Of a stretch of DNA of 64,000 bases, positions 26,551-34,178 are shown piece by piece. Made by a program: the position numbers and the translations under genes. The DNA lies in assembly GCA_049970095.1 (NCBI GenBank), contig JBMFNP010000003.1, positions 1 to 64,000 of the forward strand, in the 5' to 3' direction. Each line of letters opens with the position of its first letter. Within the stretch, counting starts at the first letter, position 1. The notes under the pieces were generated by a model. It had not been told where the DNA came from, did not search any database, and worked only from the letters and a program-made list of their open reading frames with translations. The stretch is from SKW197 sp049970095. Its GTDB lineage: Archaea > Thermoplasmatota > Thermoplasmata > Lutacidiplasmatales > SKW197.

Positions 26551-28314
26551 ATGAAAGCAAGCAGCATGATATCTCTATTGTTAATGTGGGTTCTGATTTC
26601 TGGAGCATATATTCCTCAACTGACGCCAAAGAATGTCTCTGCTGGCTCCACAATGGAATGGACCTGGAAGTACGAAACAAATAGCACTGTAAAAGGGATT
26701 TCAATTACAGATGATGGGAAGTACATTGGTGCATATGACTATGCTAACAATATATATCTGTTTGAGGCTGATACGGGAAGCCTGGTCAAAACCTGGCAGT
26801 TTGGTGCCGAGGTGAAGGGGATAAAAATTGCGAAGAAGGCAGACCCGCCCCTGCTCTTCGTTTCGGATAACAAAAGTGTGCGTGTCTACCGCCAGGATAT
26901 GAATGTTCCAGCGAGAGTATATAGTCCAAATATCCCTCTAGCATACGGCTGGAATGCATCCCAACCAAGACCTGGCAATATTACTGGCTTTGATATCTCT
27001 GCGGATGGAAAATTACTGATGGTAACATATTACTACCGCTGGGGGAATGTATGGAAATATAATGTCTCCATGTACAATGTGGAGACAGGCACGGAAATGT
27101 GGAACTACCAGGCCCAGTTTTCGGATGCAAAGGCAAAGTATGGATTGAGTGCATCGTATGATGGAAAGTTTTTTGTGGTTGGTGTGTCTGAGACAGATAC
27201 CTATGTCAGAATTGAACTTTACGAACGGGACAGCCCGTACGGTCCAAAATGGCAGTCAGACAGATTAAGAGACAACCTGGGTAGTGGTTATCTTTCCAGG
27301 ATTACCGCGCTTTCAATCTCCAATGATGGCAGTGTGATTATGGTAGGGACCAACAATGCAGTTCTGAAATTCATTCAGACACAGAATGTGGAAGTGTGGA
27401 GAGTTGATGGAATCCGTGACCCTGTGGCAATTTCAATGAATTATTCGGGTAGCGAGGGAATTGTGGCATTCTACAACCAGAAGCTGGACAAACACATGAT
27501 TTCCTTCATGGACCTGGCAACCATGAACGACAGTAAGAGAATCAAATGGAACTGGAGCACGCCAGATGACAACAGGATCGTGAATGCAGTTATGGACAAG
27601 GAGGGGCAGTATATTGTAGTTTCAACTGCAAAAAATATGTGGTTGATTTACGCGCCAGTTCACAAAGCTTTCAGGAGTATTCAACTCTCAACAGACTTTG
27701 AGCTTGTAAGCAATATTGACCTGAGCAGGGATTCTGCGGACAGGGTTGCACTCGGTGCGGCATACAGAGAGATAGACAACCCTGCTGGGGTTTACATGTT
27801 TGACAACCCAAAGGCAATCAAACCACAACCGTGTGAGATTTTTGGTTTCTTTGATGTGACAACGACATCCATGAATGTCACATGGGGTGTGAGCACTGCA
27901 CCTGATTTCCAGCAGTATGAACTTTACTGCGACCCCAATCTCAATGTAATTTCCACAAATCCACAGAATGCAGAAAAACATTTCGTGATTACAAACAAGG
28001 ATAAGAATTATCAACAGGTTACAGGATTGCAGCCTGGAACAACCTATTTCTTTAAATTGAGAGTAGTCTGCATTACAGAACTGTATGCAGATTCGCAGGT
28101 AAAACAGAAAATGACAGAAGTGCCACCTCCTCCACCAGATTATACCCCATATATAGTTGCAGCGGTTGTGGTCACTGCGCTGGTAATCTTTCTGCTCTGG
28201 TACTTCTATCTGAGGCACAAGATTCCGGAGTGGAAAGAAAAACGAAAGAAGAAAGGCAAGGGTGTAGCATGGCACCAGAGACCAGGAGAGTACCTACCAC
28301 CAGGTTTTGAATGA
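26551..28314 (+). CDS. Secreted beta-propeller/Fn3 protein with C-terminal membrane anchor
   Basis: 587 aa. Signal-like segment at about 5-30. Residues about 35-410 contain WD40/PQQ-like blades (GISITDDGKYIGAYDYANNIYLFEADTG, GFDISADGKLLMVTYYY, ALSISNDGSVIMVGTNN, LSRDSADRVALGAAY). A fibronectin type III-like domain (about 430-525; TGLQPGTTYFFKLRVVC) is followed by a PPPPP linker, one transmembrane helix (about 530-552) and a basic cytoplasmic tail. The start follows GGTGAT. It ends 12 bp from, and convergent with, the ubiquitin-like operon. Ligand unknown. Confidence 0.8.
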   Translation: MKASSMISLLLMWVLISGAYIPQLTPKNVSAGSTMEWTWKYETNSTVKGISITDDGKYIGAYDYANNIYLFEADTGSLVKTWQFGAEVKGIKIAKKADPPLLFVSDNKSVRVYRQDMNVPARVYSPNIPLAYGWNASQPRPGNITGFDISADGKLLMVTYYYRWGNVWKYNVSMYNVETGTEMWNYQAQFSDAKAKYGLSASYDGKFFVVGVSETDTYVRIELYERDSPYGPKWQSDRLRDNLGSGYLSRITALSISNDGSVIMVGTNNAVLKFIQTQNVEVWRVDGIRDPVAISMNYSGSEGIVAFYNQKLDKHMISFMDLATMNDSKRIKWNWSTPDDNRIVNAVMDKEGQYIVVSTAKNMWLIYAPVHKAFRSIQLSTDFELVSNIDLSRDSADRVALGAAYREIDNPAGVYMFDNPKAIKPQPCEIFGFFDVTTTSMNVTWGVSTAPDFQQYELYCDPNLNVISTNPQNAEKHFVITNKDKNYQQVTGLQPGTTYFFKLRVVCITELYADSQVKQKMTEVPPPPPDYTPYIVAAVVVTALVIFLLWYFYLRHKIPEWKEKRKKKGKGVAWHQRPGEYLPPGFE

Positions 28315-28326
28315 AAATATAAATTC

Positions 28327-29160
28327 TTATTTTTTCTTTCCCTTCTTCTCTGTTTTCTGGACTACATGGTTGGGACAATTGGCGTTAAGAGGTACTTCCA
28401 GCACTTCAAACACATTTCTATAACCATCATAGTATATAAGATTTTGAGGGAGCGCCGCATACTCTTTTGAAATAATTTTTATCCCACAGAGCACTTGAAG
28501 AGCTGCAATTACTGCAGTAGTTGTGATTTCTGCAGGGAGTTTGGGGGAGTATATAGTTACATCTTCTCTGCCAGAGCATGAAAATACTTGTTCCAAATTT
28601 TTGAAATGGGTTTTGTTCATTCCACATTCTATGCATGATGTGCGGGGTGGAATTACAACCTGTACTTTACCAGAAGTACCCAGAGTGCCTCCATCCACCA
28701 GGGGAATGCCATAATAATATGCATGGGAATTTATATACAGTCTTGCCATGATGTTATCCAGACACCCAAAGATTATATCAAACTGTTTGAGAAAATCATC
28801 TGGTAATTCCTGAATGGGTTTTGAATACCATGAAACCTTTATACTTTTATCCAGGTTTTTCAATTCTCTTGCAAGAACTTCCGCTTTCAGTAGCCCCTGC
28901 TCTGCATCTTCTATCCGGAAAAGTGCACATCTGCTTAAATTTGATTTGACAATTTTGTCCATGTCCACAATAGTTATATTTTTAAAACCTGAGAGTACAA
29001 GATTTTTTCCCACCTCATTTCCAAGTGCACCTGCACCCACGATGAGTGCCTTACTTTTCAGAATTTGATTGAACTTAATCCACGGAATTCTTTTTTCTCT
29101 ATCAAACATATCTTCGTCATGCATTCCAACTTTCAGCAACTTTCGTGTTTTTCCGCCCAT
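28327..29160 (-). CDS. E1-like ubiquitin-activating enzyme (ThiF/UBA fold)
   Basis: 277 aa, single adenylation domain. Nucleotide motif GAGALG (42-47), DMDKIVKSNLSR (D66, D68, R77), K92 in GLLKAEVL, and CLDN (133-136). The run PLVDGGTLGTSGKVQVVIPP followed by TSCIEC is much closer to eukaryotic E1 subunits such as UBA3/UBA2 than to ThiF/MoeB in its GGT...G..G...PP..C.EC layout. C176-x2-C179 with C262-x2-H265 could form the zinc site. C195 in FSCSGR lies where E1s carry their catalytic cysteine. Expected role: adenylate the Ubl C-terminus and pass it to the E2 from the same operon. It begins immediately after the JAMM stop codon. Last gene of the operon. Confidence 0.88.
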   Translation of the reverse strand: MGGKTRKLLKVGMHDEDMFDREKRIPWIKFNQILKSKALIVGAGALGNEVGKNLVLSGFKNITIVDMDKIVKSNLSRCALFRIEDAEQGLLKAEVLARELKNLDKSIKVSWYSKPIQELPDDFLKQFDIIFGCLDNIMARLYINSHAYYYGIPLVDGGTLGTSGKVQVVIPPRTSCIECGMNKTHFKNLEQVFSCSGREDVTIYSPKLPAEITTTAVIAALQVLCGIKIISKEYAALPQNLIYYDGYRNVFEVLEVPLNANCPNHVVQKTEKKGKKK

Positions 29161-31791
29161 TTAACTGCTGCCTCCTGATGCTTTTTTAAATCCTTTTTTC
29201 TCCAGTTTTTGCAGTATTGCCTCTGCTTCTTCCTTCTCTTTCTGATATTCCTCTTTCTCTTTCCTTAATTTTTCTATCACTTTTTCAGCATTATTTTTTA
29301 CCTCATAGAACTTTTTGATCGCAGGCGCGATTTCTTTTTCAACCCTTGCGGTGCATTCTTCCACAATTTCTGTTATAAGATTCTCCTGCGGAATTTTCTT
29401 TTCCAGTATTGCTTTAAAAGCACCCTCCATTTCTTTCCGCATTCTCTTCAGCGTCTCTTTTTCCATTTCCAGTTTTTCCTTTTCTTCCATCAATAATTGT
29501 GTCTTGGTATCAATCTCATGTAACATTGAGTCCACATTCTTCTTCTCTTTCTCAATCTCCGCCTTTTTGGAATTTATACTAGCTTCAAGTTCATCCATCT
29601 GTTTCTTCCTTACCGCAAACTCCTTACCCATCTCTTCAATTACACCAAGGTCTTTTGCAATCTCTTTCTCCTTTTCAGTTACCGCATTTTCCCTCTTTTT
29701 AATATCCTTTTCCCATGCCTCAATTTCTTCCATTTTCCTTCGTATATACTCTTCCTTTTCACCTATAACCTTTTCCCTTTCTGTAAGCGAAGCCTCATAT
29801 ACAGTGATTTTATCCACTCTTGCGTTGTATTCTTTTCTTGCCTCTTCCATTTTCGCTTTCTCTTCAGACAATAATTTTTCCAACTCACCCAAGCTTCTCT
29901 CCTTATCTCCCAGTTCCTTTTCCTTTTCACTCAACCTTAAATTCATCGCCTTAAGTTTCTCAGTTTCCCCTTTTATGAATTCCTCTTTTTCGTAGAGTAC
30001 CTTTTCCTTTTCTTCCATTGAAACCCTTCTGCTTTCCAGCTCCTGTTTCATTCTTACAATCTCGTTTTCTTCCTTCTTTATTCGTTCCATGGTTTCGCGC
30101 AATTCATTTGCCTTTGCACTTGTCTCCTCAATTGCCTTCGCTAGCGATATTTTTGTTTTGTCTAGTTCTTCGCTCTTTGCAGAATTTTCTGCAAGCAACT
30201 GATTTACCTGCCTCTCCCTTTCTTCCAGTTGTGATGCCAGAATCCGTGCTCTATCCTCCTCAGCTTTAAGCCATGCTTCTTTTTCCTGAAGTACCCTCTC
30301 CTTTTCTGTAAGCATTGCGGTCATCATTTCCTGTTCTGTGAGTTTGGTATCAAGTTCCCTCTTTTCTCGCTCGATATCTTCAAGAAGTTTAATGAATTTT
30401 TCCACTCTTTCCTTTTCACCTGTTTCTTCTTTTAATGATTGAATTGCATCCAAAATCCATTTTTCCTTAAGATTCTGCTCCTTTTCTTTGATCCTGATCT
30501 CTTCCCGTATCTGCCTTAATTCTTTCAGGTCATTTTCTAACTTAATCCGCATCTCTTCTGGCATATTTCCTATGTTCTGTGGATACTCCTGTGCTTCTTT
30601 AAGGCGTTCTTCCCACTGCCCGAGTTCCTCATACTTTGCATTGAGAGCATTGCGTTCCATCTCCAGTTGGTACATCTGAGCGGCGAGGTTTTCCTCCTTC
30701 TTTCTCAGGTCCTGTGACATCTGTTCAAAAGCCTGGACCTTCCTATTCAGTTCAATTCCAATCTGTTTTATCCGCTCTTCTTCAGCCTTCAACCAGTTTT
30801 CCCATTCTGTTAACTCTCCAATCTTTTTGTTAATCTCTGAATAATTTTCCTGGAGCTTATTCTCCCGCATTTTTAGGTCTTCTTCCCATACATAGAGGTC
30901 ACTCTCTTTTGATTTGAGCGCATCTTCTCTGACTGCAAGTTCCTCTTTGAGTTTTTCCAGTTCTTGATACTTTTCACTTAAGGATGCTAGGGATTCCTGA
31001 ATGCTTGGCACCTCAAACTCAAATTTGCAGTTTGGACACACCAGTTCAGTTATACCAATCTCTGCTTTACATCTCGGGCATGTTTTAGTGTCTGTAATTC
31101 CATTCTCTTTCTTCTTAAGCATCTTCTTTTTCTTCACTGGATACTGAATTTTATTCATCTCAGCCTTCCATTTTCCACAGTCGTAGGGTTTCTGGAGTTC
31201 CTCCCAGAATATTGCTGCAGGTCTCAAGTAGTAGTCCATATCTTTAACCCCGAAGACCGCAAATTCCTCATTTATGGGGTCAACCACGATTGCAGAGTGA
31301 TATTCATGTGGAAACATCTTTGTCTGTGTGGAAATGTCAGTGCTTGAGAGAAAACATGTATGACCTGGATGTGAATGGTACCATCCCACTAGAATGTAAT
31401 CAAAAGGTACTTCCTCAAGCTGTTCAAATAATTTTTCATAACTCTCTTTGTCAAATTTTACATGCACCGCACTTGCATCAAGGTCAGAGGTCACAATGTC
31501 TCTCACTACTGCGTAGATTTTGTTATCAAATTTGTAAATGTCTCCGAGTAAAAATCCCATTACCTCCAAGTTCTGGGATTTGTATTTCAGTGCATGCAAA
31601 AGAATTTTTTCTTCGGCGTTTTTTGAAATATACACATCAAAAATTTTTGAAGATTCAATTGTTTGCTTAAACAGCTCAAAACCTTCCTTTGATGTCCATT
31701 CGTGGGGTGCCAGAAATTCGTATGCTGGCGGTTCTTTATTTACAATTTCTTTCTTGCTTTCACCTACAATTCTAGGCTTTTCCTTCGCCAT
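29161..31791 (-). CDS. Rpn11/CSN5-like JAMM isopeptidase with zinc ribbon and very long coiled coil
   Basis: 876 aa. The N-terminal MPN+/JAMM domain (about 45-185) has the complete zinc-protease motif: E76 in EVMGFLLG, H139-x-H141 and D152 in WYHSHPGHTCFLSSTDISTQ. That run is almost the same as the Rpn11 and CSN5 motif, including the G-x2-C-x-L-S core. A zinc ribbon follows (C238, C241, C252, C255). Residues about 265-870 are an unbroken heptad-rich, Lys/Glu-rich coiled coil. Expected role: release Ubl from conjugates and trim the Ubl precursor tail. The start at 31791 overlaps the E2 gene by 20 nt; a TTG at 31806 is an alternative. The coiled coil suggests a scaffold or large oligomer. Confidence 0.9.
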   Translation of the reverse strand: MAKEKPRIVGESKKEIVNKEPPAYEFLAPHEWTSKEGFELFKQTIESSKIFDVYISKNAEEKILLHALKYKSQNLEVMGFLLGDIYKFDNKIYAVVRDIVTSDLDASAVHVKFDKESYEKLFEQLEEVPFDYILVGWYHSHPGHTCFLSSTDISTQTKMFPHEYHSAIVVDPINEEFAVFGVKDMDYYLRPAAIFWEELQKPYDCGKWKAEMNKIQYPVKKKKMLKKKENGITDTKTCPRCKAEIGITELVCPNCKFEFEVPSIQESLASLSEKYQELEKLKEELAVREDALKSKESDLYVWEEDLKMRENKLQENYSEINKKIGELTEWENWLKAEEERIKQIGIELNRKVQAFEQMSQDLRKKEENLAAQMYQLEMERNALNAKYEELGQWEERLKEAQEYPQNIGNMPEEMRIKLENDLKELRQIREEIRIKEKEQNLKEKWILDAIQSLKEETGEKERVEKFIKLLEDIEREKRELDTKLTEQEMMTAMLTEKERVLQEKEAWLKAEEDRARILASQLEERERQVNQLLAENSAKSEELDKTKISLAKAIEETSAKANELRETMERIKKEENEIVRMKQELESRRVSMEEKEKVLYEKEEFIKGETEKLKAMNLRLSEKEKELGDKERSLGELEKLLSEEKAKMEEARKEYNARVDKITVYEASLTEREKVIGEKEEYIRRKMEEIEAWEKDIKKRENAVTEKEKEIAKDLGVIEEMGKEFAVRKKQMDELEASINSKKAEIEKEKKNVDSMLHEIDTKTQLLMEEKEKLEMEKETLKRMRKEMEGAFKAILEKKIPQENLITEIVEECTARVEKEIAPAIKKFYEVKNNAEKVIEKLRKEKEEYQKEKEEAEAILQKLEKKGFKKASGGSS

Positions 31792-32314
31792 CCTCTGTGC
31801 CCCCAACTATTTTTGGTGCATGTTCCGTCTTGGTTTTTTCTACAATCACAGGTGGTTTGTAGGGATGTTTATCAAAATATTCTGCAGCTTTCTGGCATGC
31901 CTCACTTCCCAAGGGATTACCAGGATTTGGGTTAGAAAGAAGGGTTTCAAGTCCCTTGATAAACATTAGGAGGGTGGATTGTGGTGTCCAGGTATCAAAC
32001 AATTTGGTACACACATATCCCCCTTCATGCGGGGGCATGATATTCGGGTGGAATATAGGGCTGAGCCATCTTACAATTGGCTTCTGGTAAGGATACTGGG
32101 CAGTGATTATTATTTTCACCTTGTGTGTGTACCTTGTGGTCACCTTCCCCTCCCACAAAAACGGTCCTGGTGTTTTAACAAATGTGAGGTCTATCTCAAT
32201 AGGGAAAGTAGAGAGGCTGCTGTCCGATACCGTGATTATATGCCGTAACTCTTTCTTGCATGTAAGGATTTCATTATATAATCTTTGTCTCAGCACCTCG
32301 ATTGGTAGTGGCAC
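31772..32314 (-). CDS. E2-like ubiquitin-conjugating enzyme (UBC fold)
   Basis: 180 aa. The UBC core covers about 5-148. Marker features in order: AQYPYQKPIVRWLSPIFHPN (YP..P strand then the HPN motif at 89-91), the predicted catalytic cysteine C102 in GGYVCTKLF, W109-T-P, LETLLSNPNPGNPL (128-135), and a C-terminal helix. The HPN-to-Cys spacing is about three residues longer than in typical eukaryotic E2s. A charged tail follows (150-180). It should take the activated Ubl from the E1 as a thioester and transfer it to lysines. GTG start at 32314, three bases after the Ubl-fusion stop, preceded by GAGGGGG. Confidence 0.9.
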   Translation of the reverse strand: MPLPIEVLRQRLYNEILTCKKELRHIITVSDSSLSTFPIEIDLTFVKTPGPFLWEGKVTTRYTHKVKIIITAQYPYQKPIVRWLSPIFHPNIMPPHEGGYVCTKLFDTWTPQSTLLMFIKGLETLLSNPNPGNPLGSEACQKAAEYFDKHPYKPPVIVEKTKTEHAPKIVGGTEDGEGKA

Positions 32315-32317
32315 ATC

Positions 32318-32572
32318 TCATTCCCCCTCTCGGATACCACCTTCTGGGTCTGGAATTAACTCCATCAGGTCTCCATCTCTTATGTCTGCTTCCTCTACCT
32401 TTGTTTCTCCTCGAAGTATTCGCTTTCCCTTGCGGAGCACATAAACTCCGATATTCTTTTCCCAGTATGTGCCTACACTTTCTATAATCTCGTCTATTGT
32501 GTTGTCTGGTTCAAGTTCCATGTCAATCGAAGCTCCTGTCTCTGCATCTCTTACTTTAACCCTTATTGACAT
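32318..32572 (-). other. Possible internally initiated free ubiquitin-like protein
   Basis: Codon 277 of the fusion gene is an ATG at the exact start of the Ubl domain (MSIRVKVR). On the minus strand it is preceded by AAGGTGGTGGAAGAA, which contains a Shine-Dalgarno-like AGGTGG about 8 nt upstream. Initiation here would give an 84-aa free Ubl ending GG-IREGE. This is a reading of the sequence and not proof of expression. Confidence 0.4.
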
Positions 32573-33400
32573 TTCTTCCACCACCTTTTTTTCTGATTCT
32601 TCTTTTCCTTTACTCACATTACCGTCAGTGTGAAGCATTCGGAATTTTTGCATGATGATTTCAAAACTCTCCTTCTGCTCCTCAGGAGTCGCAATTTCCC
32701 CTTCCTCCTCTTCCTCCCCGACAGGAACACTTATTCCCGCCTTTTTGTAATCAATCACCTCAAGATACTGTTTCAGGGTTTCTATTTCCTTTTTGCTGAG
32801 CACAATTGGAGAGACATGAACAATAAATACACCGTTGTTAACTGAAACCATATCCACTACTCCTTTAACAAAATCAATCACTTTTTCAAATCCGTTAGCA
32901 GTTATCAGAAGCCCTATGGCATCCAGAATAATTGCCGCCTTATCATTATTCTTGACAAATTCCCCTAATATGTATGTCATTTCAAATTCTAGGCGCTGGG
33001 GGTCAAGAGTTTTCTCCTTTGTAAGTGTAGATGTAAGCCAGTAAATTCCGTCAATGTTTATATTGTATTTTTTTCTGATTTTTCTGGGATTGCTTTTTGT
33101 GAGGCAGAGCCCTGCAAACCCAGCGTCTAAGAGGTCTTTGAAGAGTTTATAAGCCAGATTTTCATCTTCAACAATATAACTCCCACCAGACTCCAGGATG
33201 CTTGTAGGCTTTGAAACTGCGAATTTTGCCCCACAGTGCGGACACACTTCATCCAGTTCACCTACCTCTCCATTGCATATTGGGCAAAGAAAAACCTCTT
33301 CAAAGAGTTCTTTGCCACAGGACGGACAGATAGTTGAATCCCTTGGAATATTTTTTCCGCAATAAGGGCATTTGGTAAGCTCAGCACCTTCGTTGGTCAT
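32318..33400 (-). CDS. Zinc-ribbon / DUF835 / ubiquitin-like fusion protein with C-terminal Gly-Gly
   Basis: 360 aa. Two N-terminal zinc ribbons (C11, C14, C25, C28 and C39, C42, C53, C56) are followed by a DUF835 domain (about 68-217; FKDLLDAGFAGLCLTKSNP, IILDAIGLLITANGFEKV), an acidic linker (228-276), and a ubiquitin-like beta-grasp domain (277-355). The Ubl shows ubiquitin-type spacing, with MELEPDNTIDEII resembling ubiquitin LEVEPSDTIENV, and KGKRILRGETKVEEADIRDGD resembling the GKQLEDGRTLSDYNIQ region. It ends DPEGG plus IREGE, so a protease must expose the Gly354-Gly355 end. The start at 33400 is preferred over the open frame to 33520. First gene of the E2-JAMM-E1 operon. Confidence 0.85.
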   Translation of the reverse strand: MTNEGAELTKCPYCGKNIPRDSTICPSCGKELFEEVFLCPICNGEVGELDEVCPHCGAKFAVSKPTSILESGGSYIVEDENLAYKLFKDLLDAGFAGLCLTKSNPRKIRKKYNINIDGIYWLTSTLTKEKTLDPQRLEFEMTYILGEFVKNNDKAAIILDAIGLLITANGFEKVIDFVKGVVDMVSVNNGVFIVHVSPIVLSKKEIETLKQYLEVIDYKKAGISVPVGEEEEEGEIATPEEQKESFEIIMQKFRMLHTDGNVSKGKEESEKKVVEEMSIRVKVRDAETGASIDMELEPDNTIDEIIESVGTYWEKNIGVYVLRKGKRILRGETKVEEADIRDGDLMELIPDPEGGIREGE

Positions 33401-33436
33401 TTGGTAGTACCCCTTCTCACCCAATATAACAAAACT

Positions 33437-33449
33437 CAAATATATAACT
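33437..33449 (-). promoter_or_regulatory. TATA box of the ubiquitin-like operon
   Basis: AGTTATATATTTG on the minus strand. With 25-27 nt to the transcription start, the mRNA would begin near 33417 and have a leader of about 17 nt before the ATG at 33400. No other TATA-like box was noticed within the four genes, which supports a single transcript. Confidence 0.5.
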
Positions 33450-33510
33450 AACGCATGGTAACGCATGGCGGATGAGCATAAATTTCTGCATAACTGATAA
33501 ATAGCACTAA

Positions 33511-34143
33511 ATGTTCTCACAAAATATGCAAATATATGGAAGAACCAGAATAGGACATAACACTTTTATTGCGGAGAATGCTGTTATTGGACATCCTGGC
33601 AAAGACGAGAAAGAATTGTTGCTGGCTAAGAAATTTGATGAGGTTGCAGGTGCTGTGATAGGAGATAATTGTATAATTCGGGACTATGCAGTGATTTATT
33701 CAAATGCGAGGATTGGAAATTTTGTGCAAACAGGACACCATGTTTTAGTGAGGGAATACACTGTGATAGGAGATCATTCTCTGGTTGGCTCAGGTACGGT
33801 AATTGATGACAAGTGCAGGATCGGTGAGAATGTTTCTATCCAAAGTATGGTTTACATTCCTACAAATACTGAGATAGAGGATAATGTGTTTATTGGACCC
33901 AGAGTATGCCTCACGAACGATAAATATATGGGTAGAGGGAAGATTAATCTGATTGGTCCCCGCATAAAAAGATTTGCAAGAATTGGGGGAAATGCAACAA
34001 TTCTGCCAGGTGTAGTAATTGGTGAGGATGCTGTGGTAGCTGCAGGTGCAGTGGTAACAAAAGATGTAGCACCGCACAAGGTAGTTGCTGGAGTGCCAGC
34101 CAAGGTAATTGGAGATGTACCCAATGAGCACAGAAAATTGTAA
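33511..34143 (+). CDS. Hexapeptide-repeat (left-handed beta-helix) acyltransferase
   Basis: 210 aa. Nearly all of it is hexapeptide repeats (IGHNTFIAENAVIGHPG, VIGDNCIIRDYAVIYSNARIG, VIGDHSLVGSGTVIDD, VVIGEDAVVAAGAVVTKDV, and closing VAGVPAKVIGD), forming a left-handed beta-helix trimer. H-bearing loop QTGHHVLVRE is a candidate active site. Related WbpD/NeuD-type enzymes acetylate UDP-amino sugars for surface glycans, and the precise substrate is unknown. Starts at 33511 and 33526 both have plausible TATA spacing. Divergent from the ubiquitin-like operon, sharing a promoter region of about 110 bp. Confidence 0.88.
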   Translation: MFSQNMQIYGRTRIGHNTFIAENAVIGHPGKDEKELLLAKKFDEVAGAVIGDNCIIRDYAVIYSNARIGNFVQTGHHVLVREYTVIGDHSLVGSGTVIDDKCRIGENVSIQSMVYIPTNTEIEDNVFIGPRVCLTNDKYMGRGKINLIGPRIKRFARIGGNATILPGVVIGEDAVVAAGAVVTKDVAPHKVVAGVPAKVIGDVPNEHRKL

Positions 34144-34178
34144 GGCAAATCTATATTAGGTGGTTATTAATTATCCTG

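Noticed and set aside
28327..29160. MoeB/ThiF for cofactor sulfur transfer
   Set aside because: Size fits, but the operon carries an E2, a JAMM protease and a Gly-Gly Ubl, with no MoaD, ThiS or moa/thi genes, and the GGT...CIEC region resembles E1 subunits.
29315..29995. Long open frame on the + strand, Ser/Phe-rich (226 codons)
   Set aside because: It is the antisense of the Lys/Glu-rich coiled coil of the JAMM protein; repeated Glu/Lys codons leave the opposite strand open. No ribosome site or recognisable domain.
29161..33400. Anti-phage Bil or CBASS-type defence operon
   Set aside because: The gene set resembles Bil systems, but no phage-defence genes, integrases or cyclases flank it. 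The DUF835 and coiled-coil fusions differ. A defence role cannot be excluded but is not supported.
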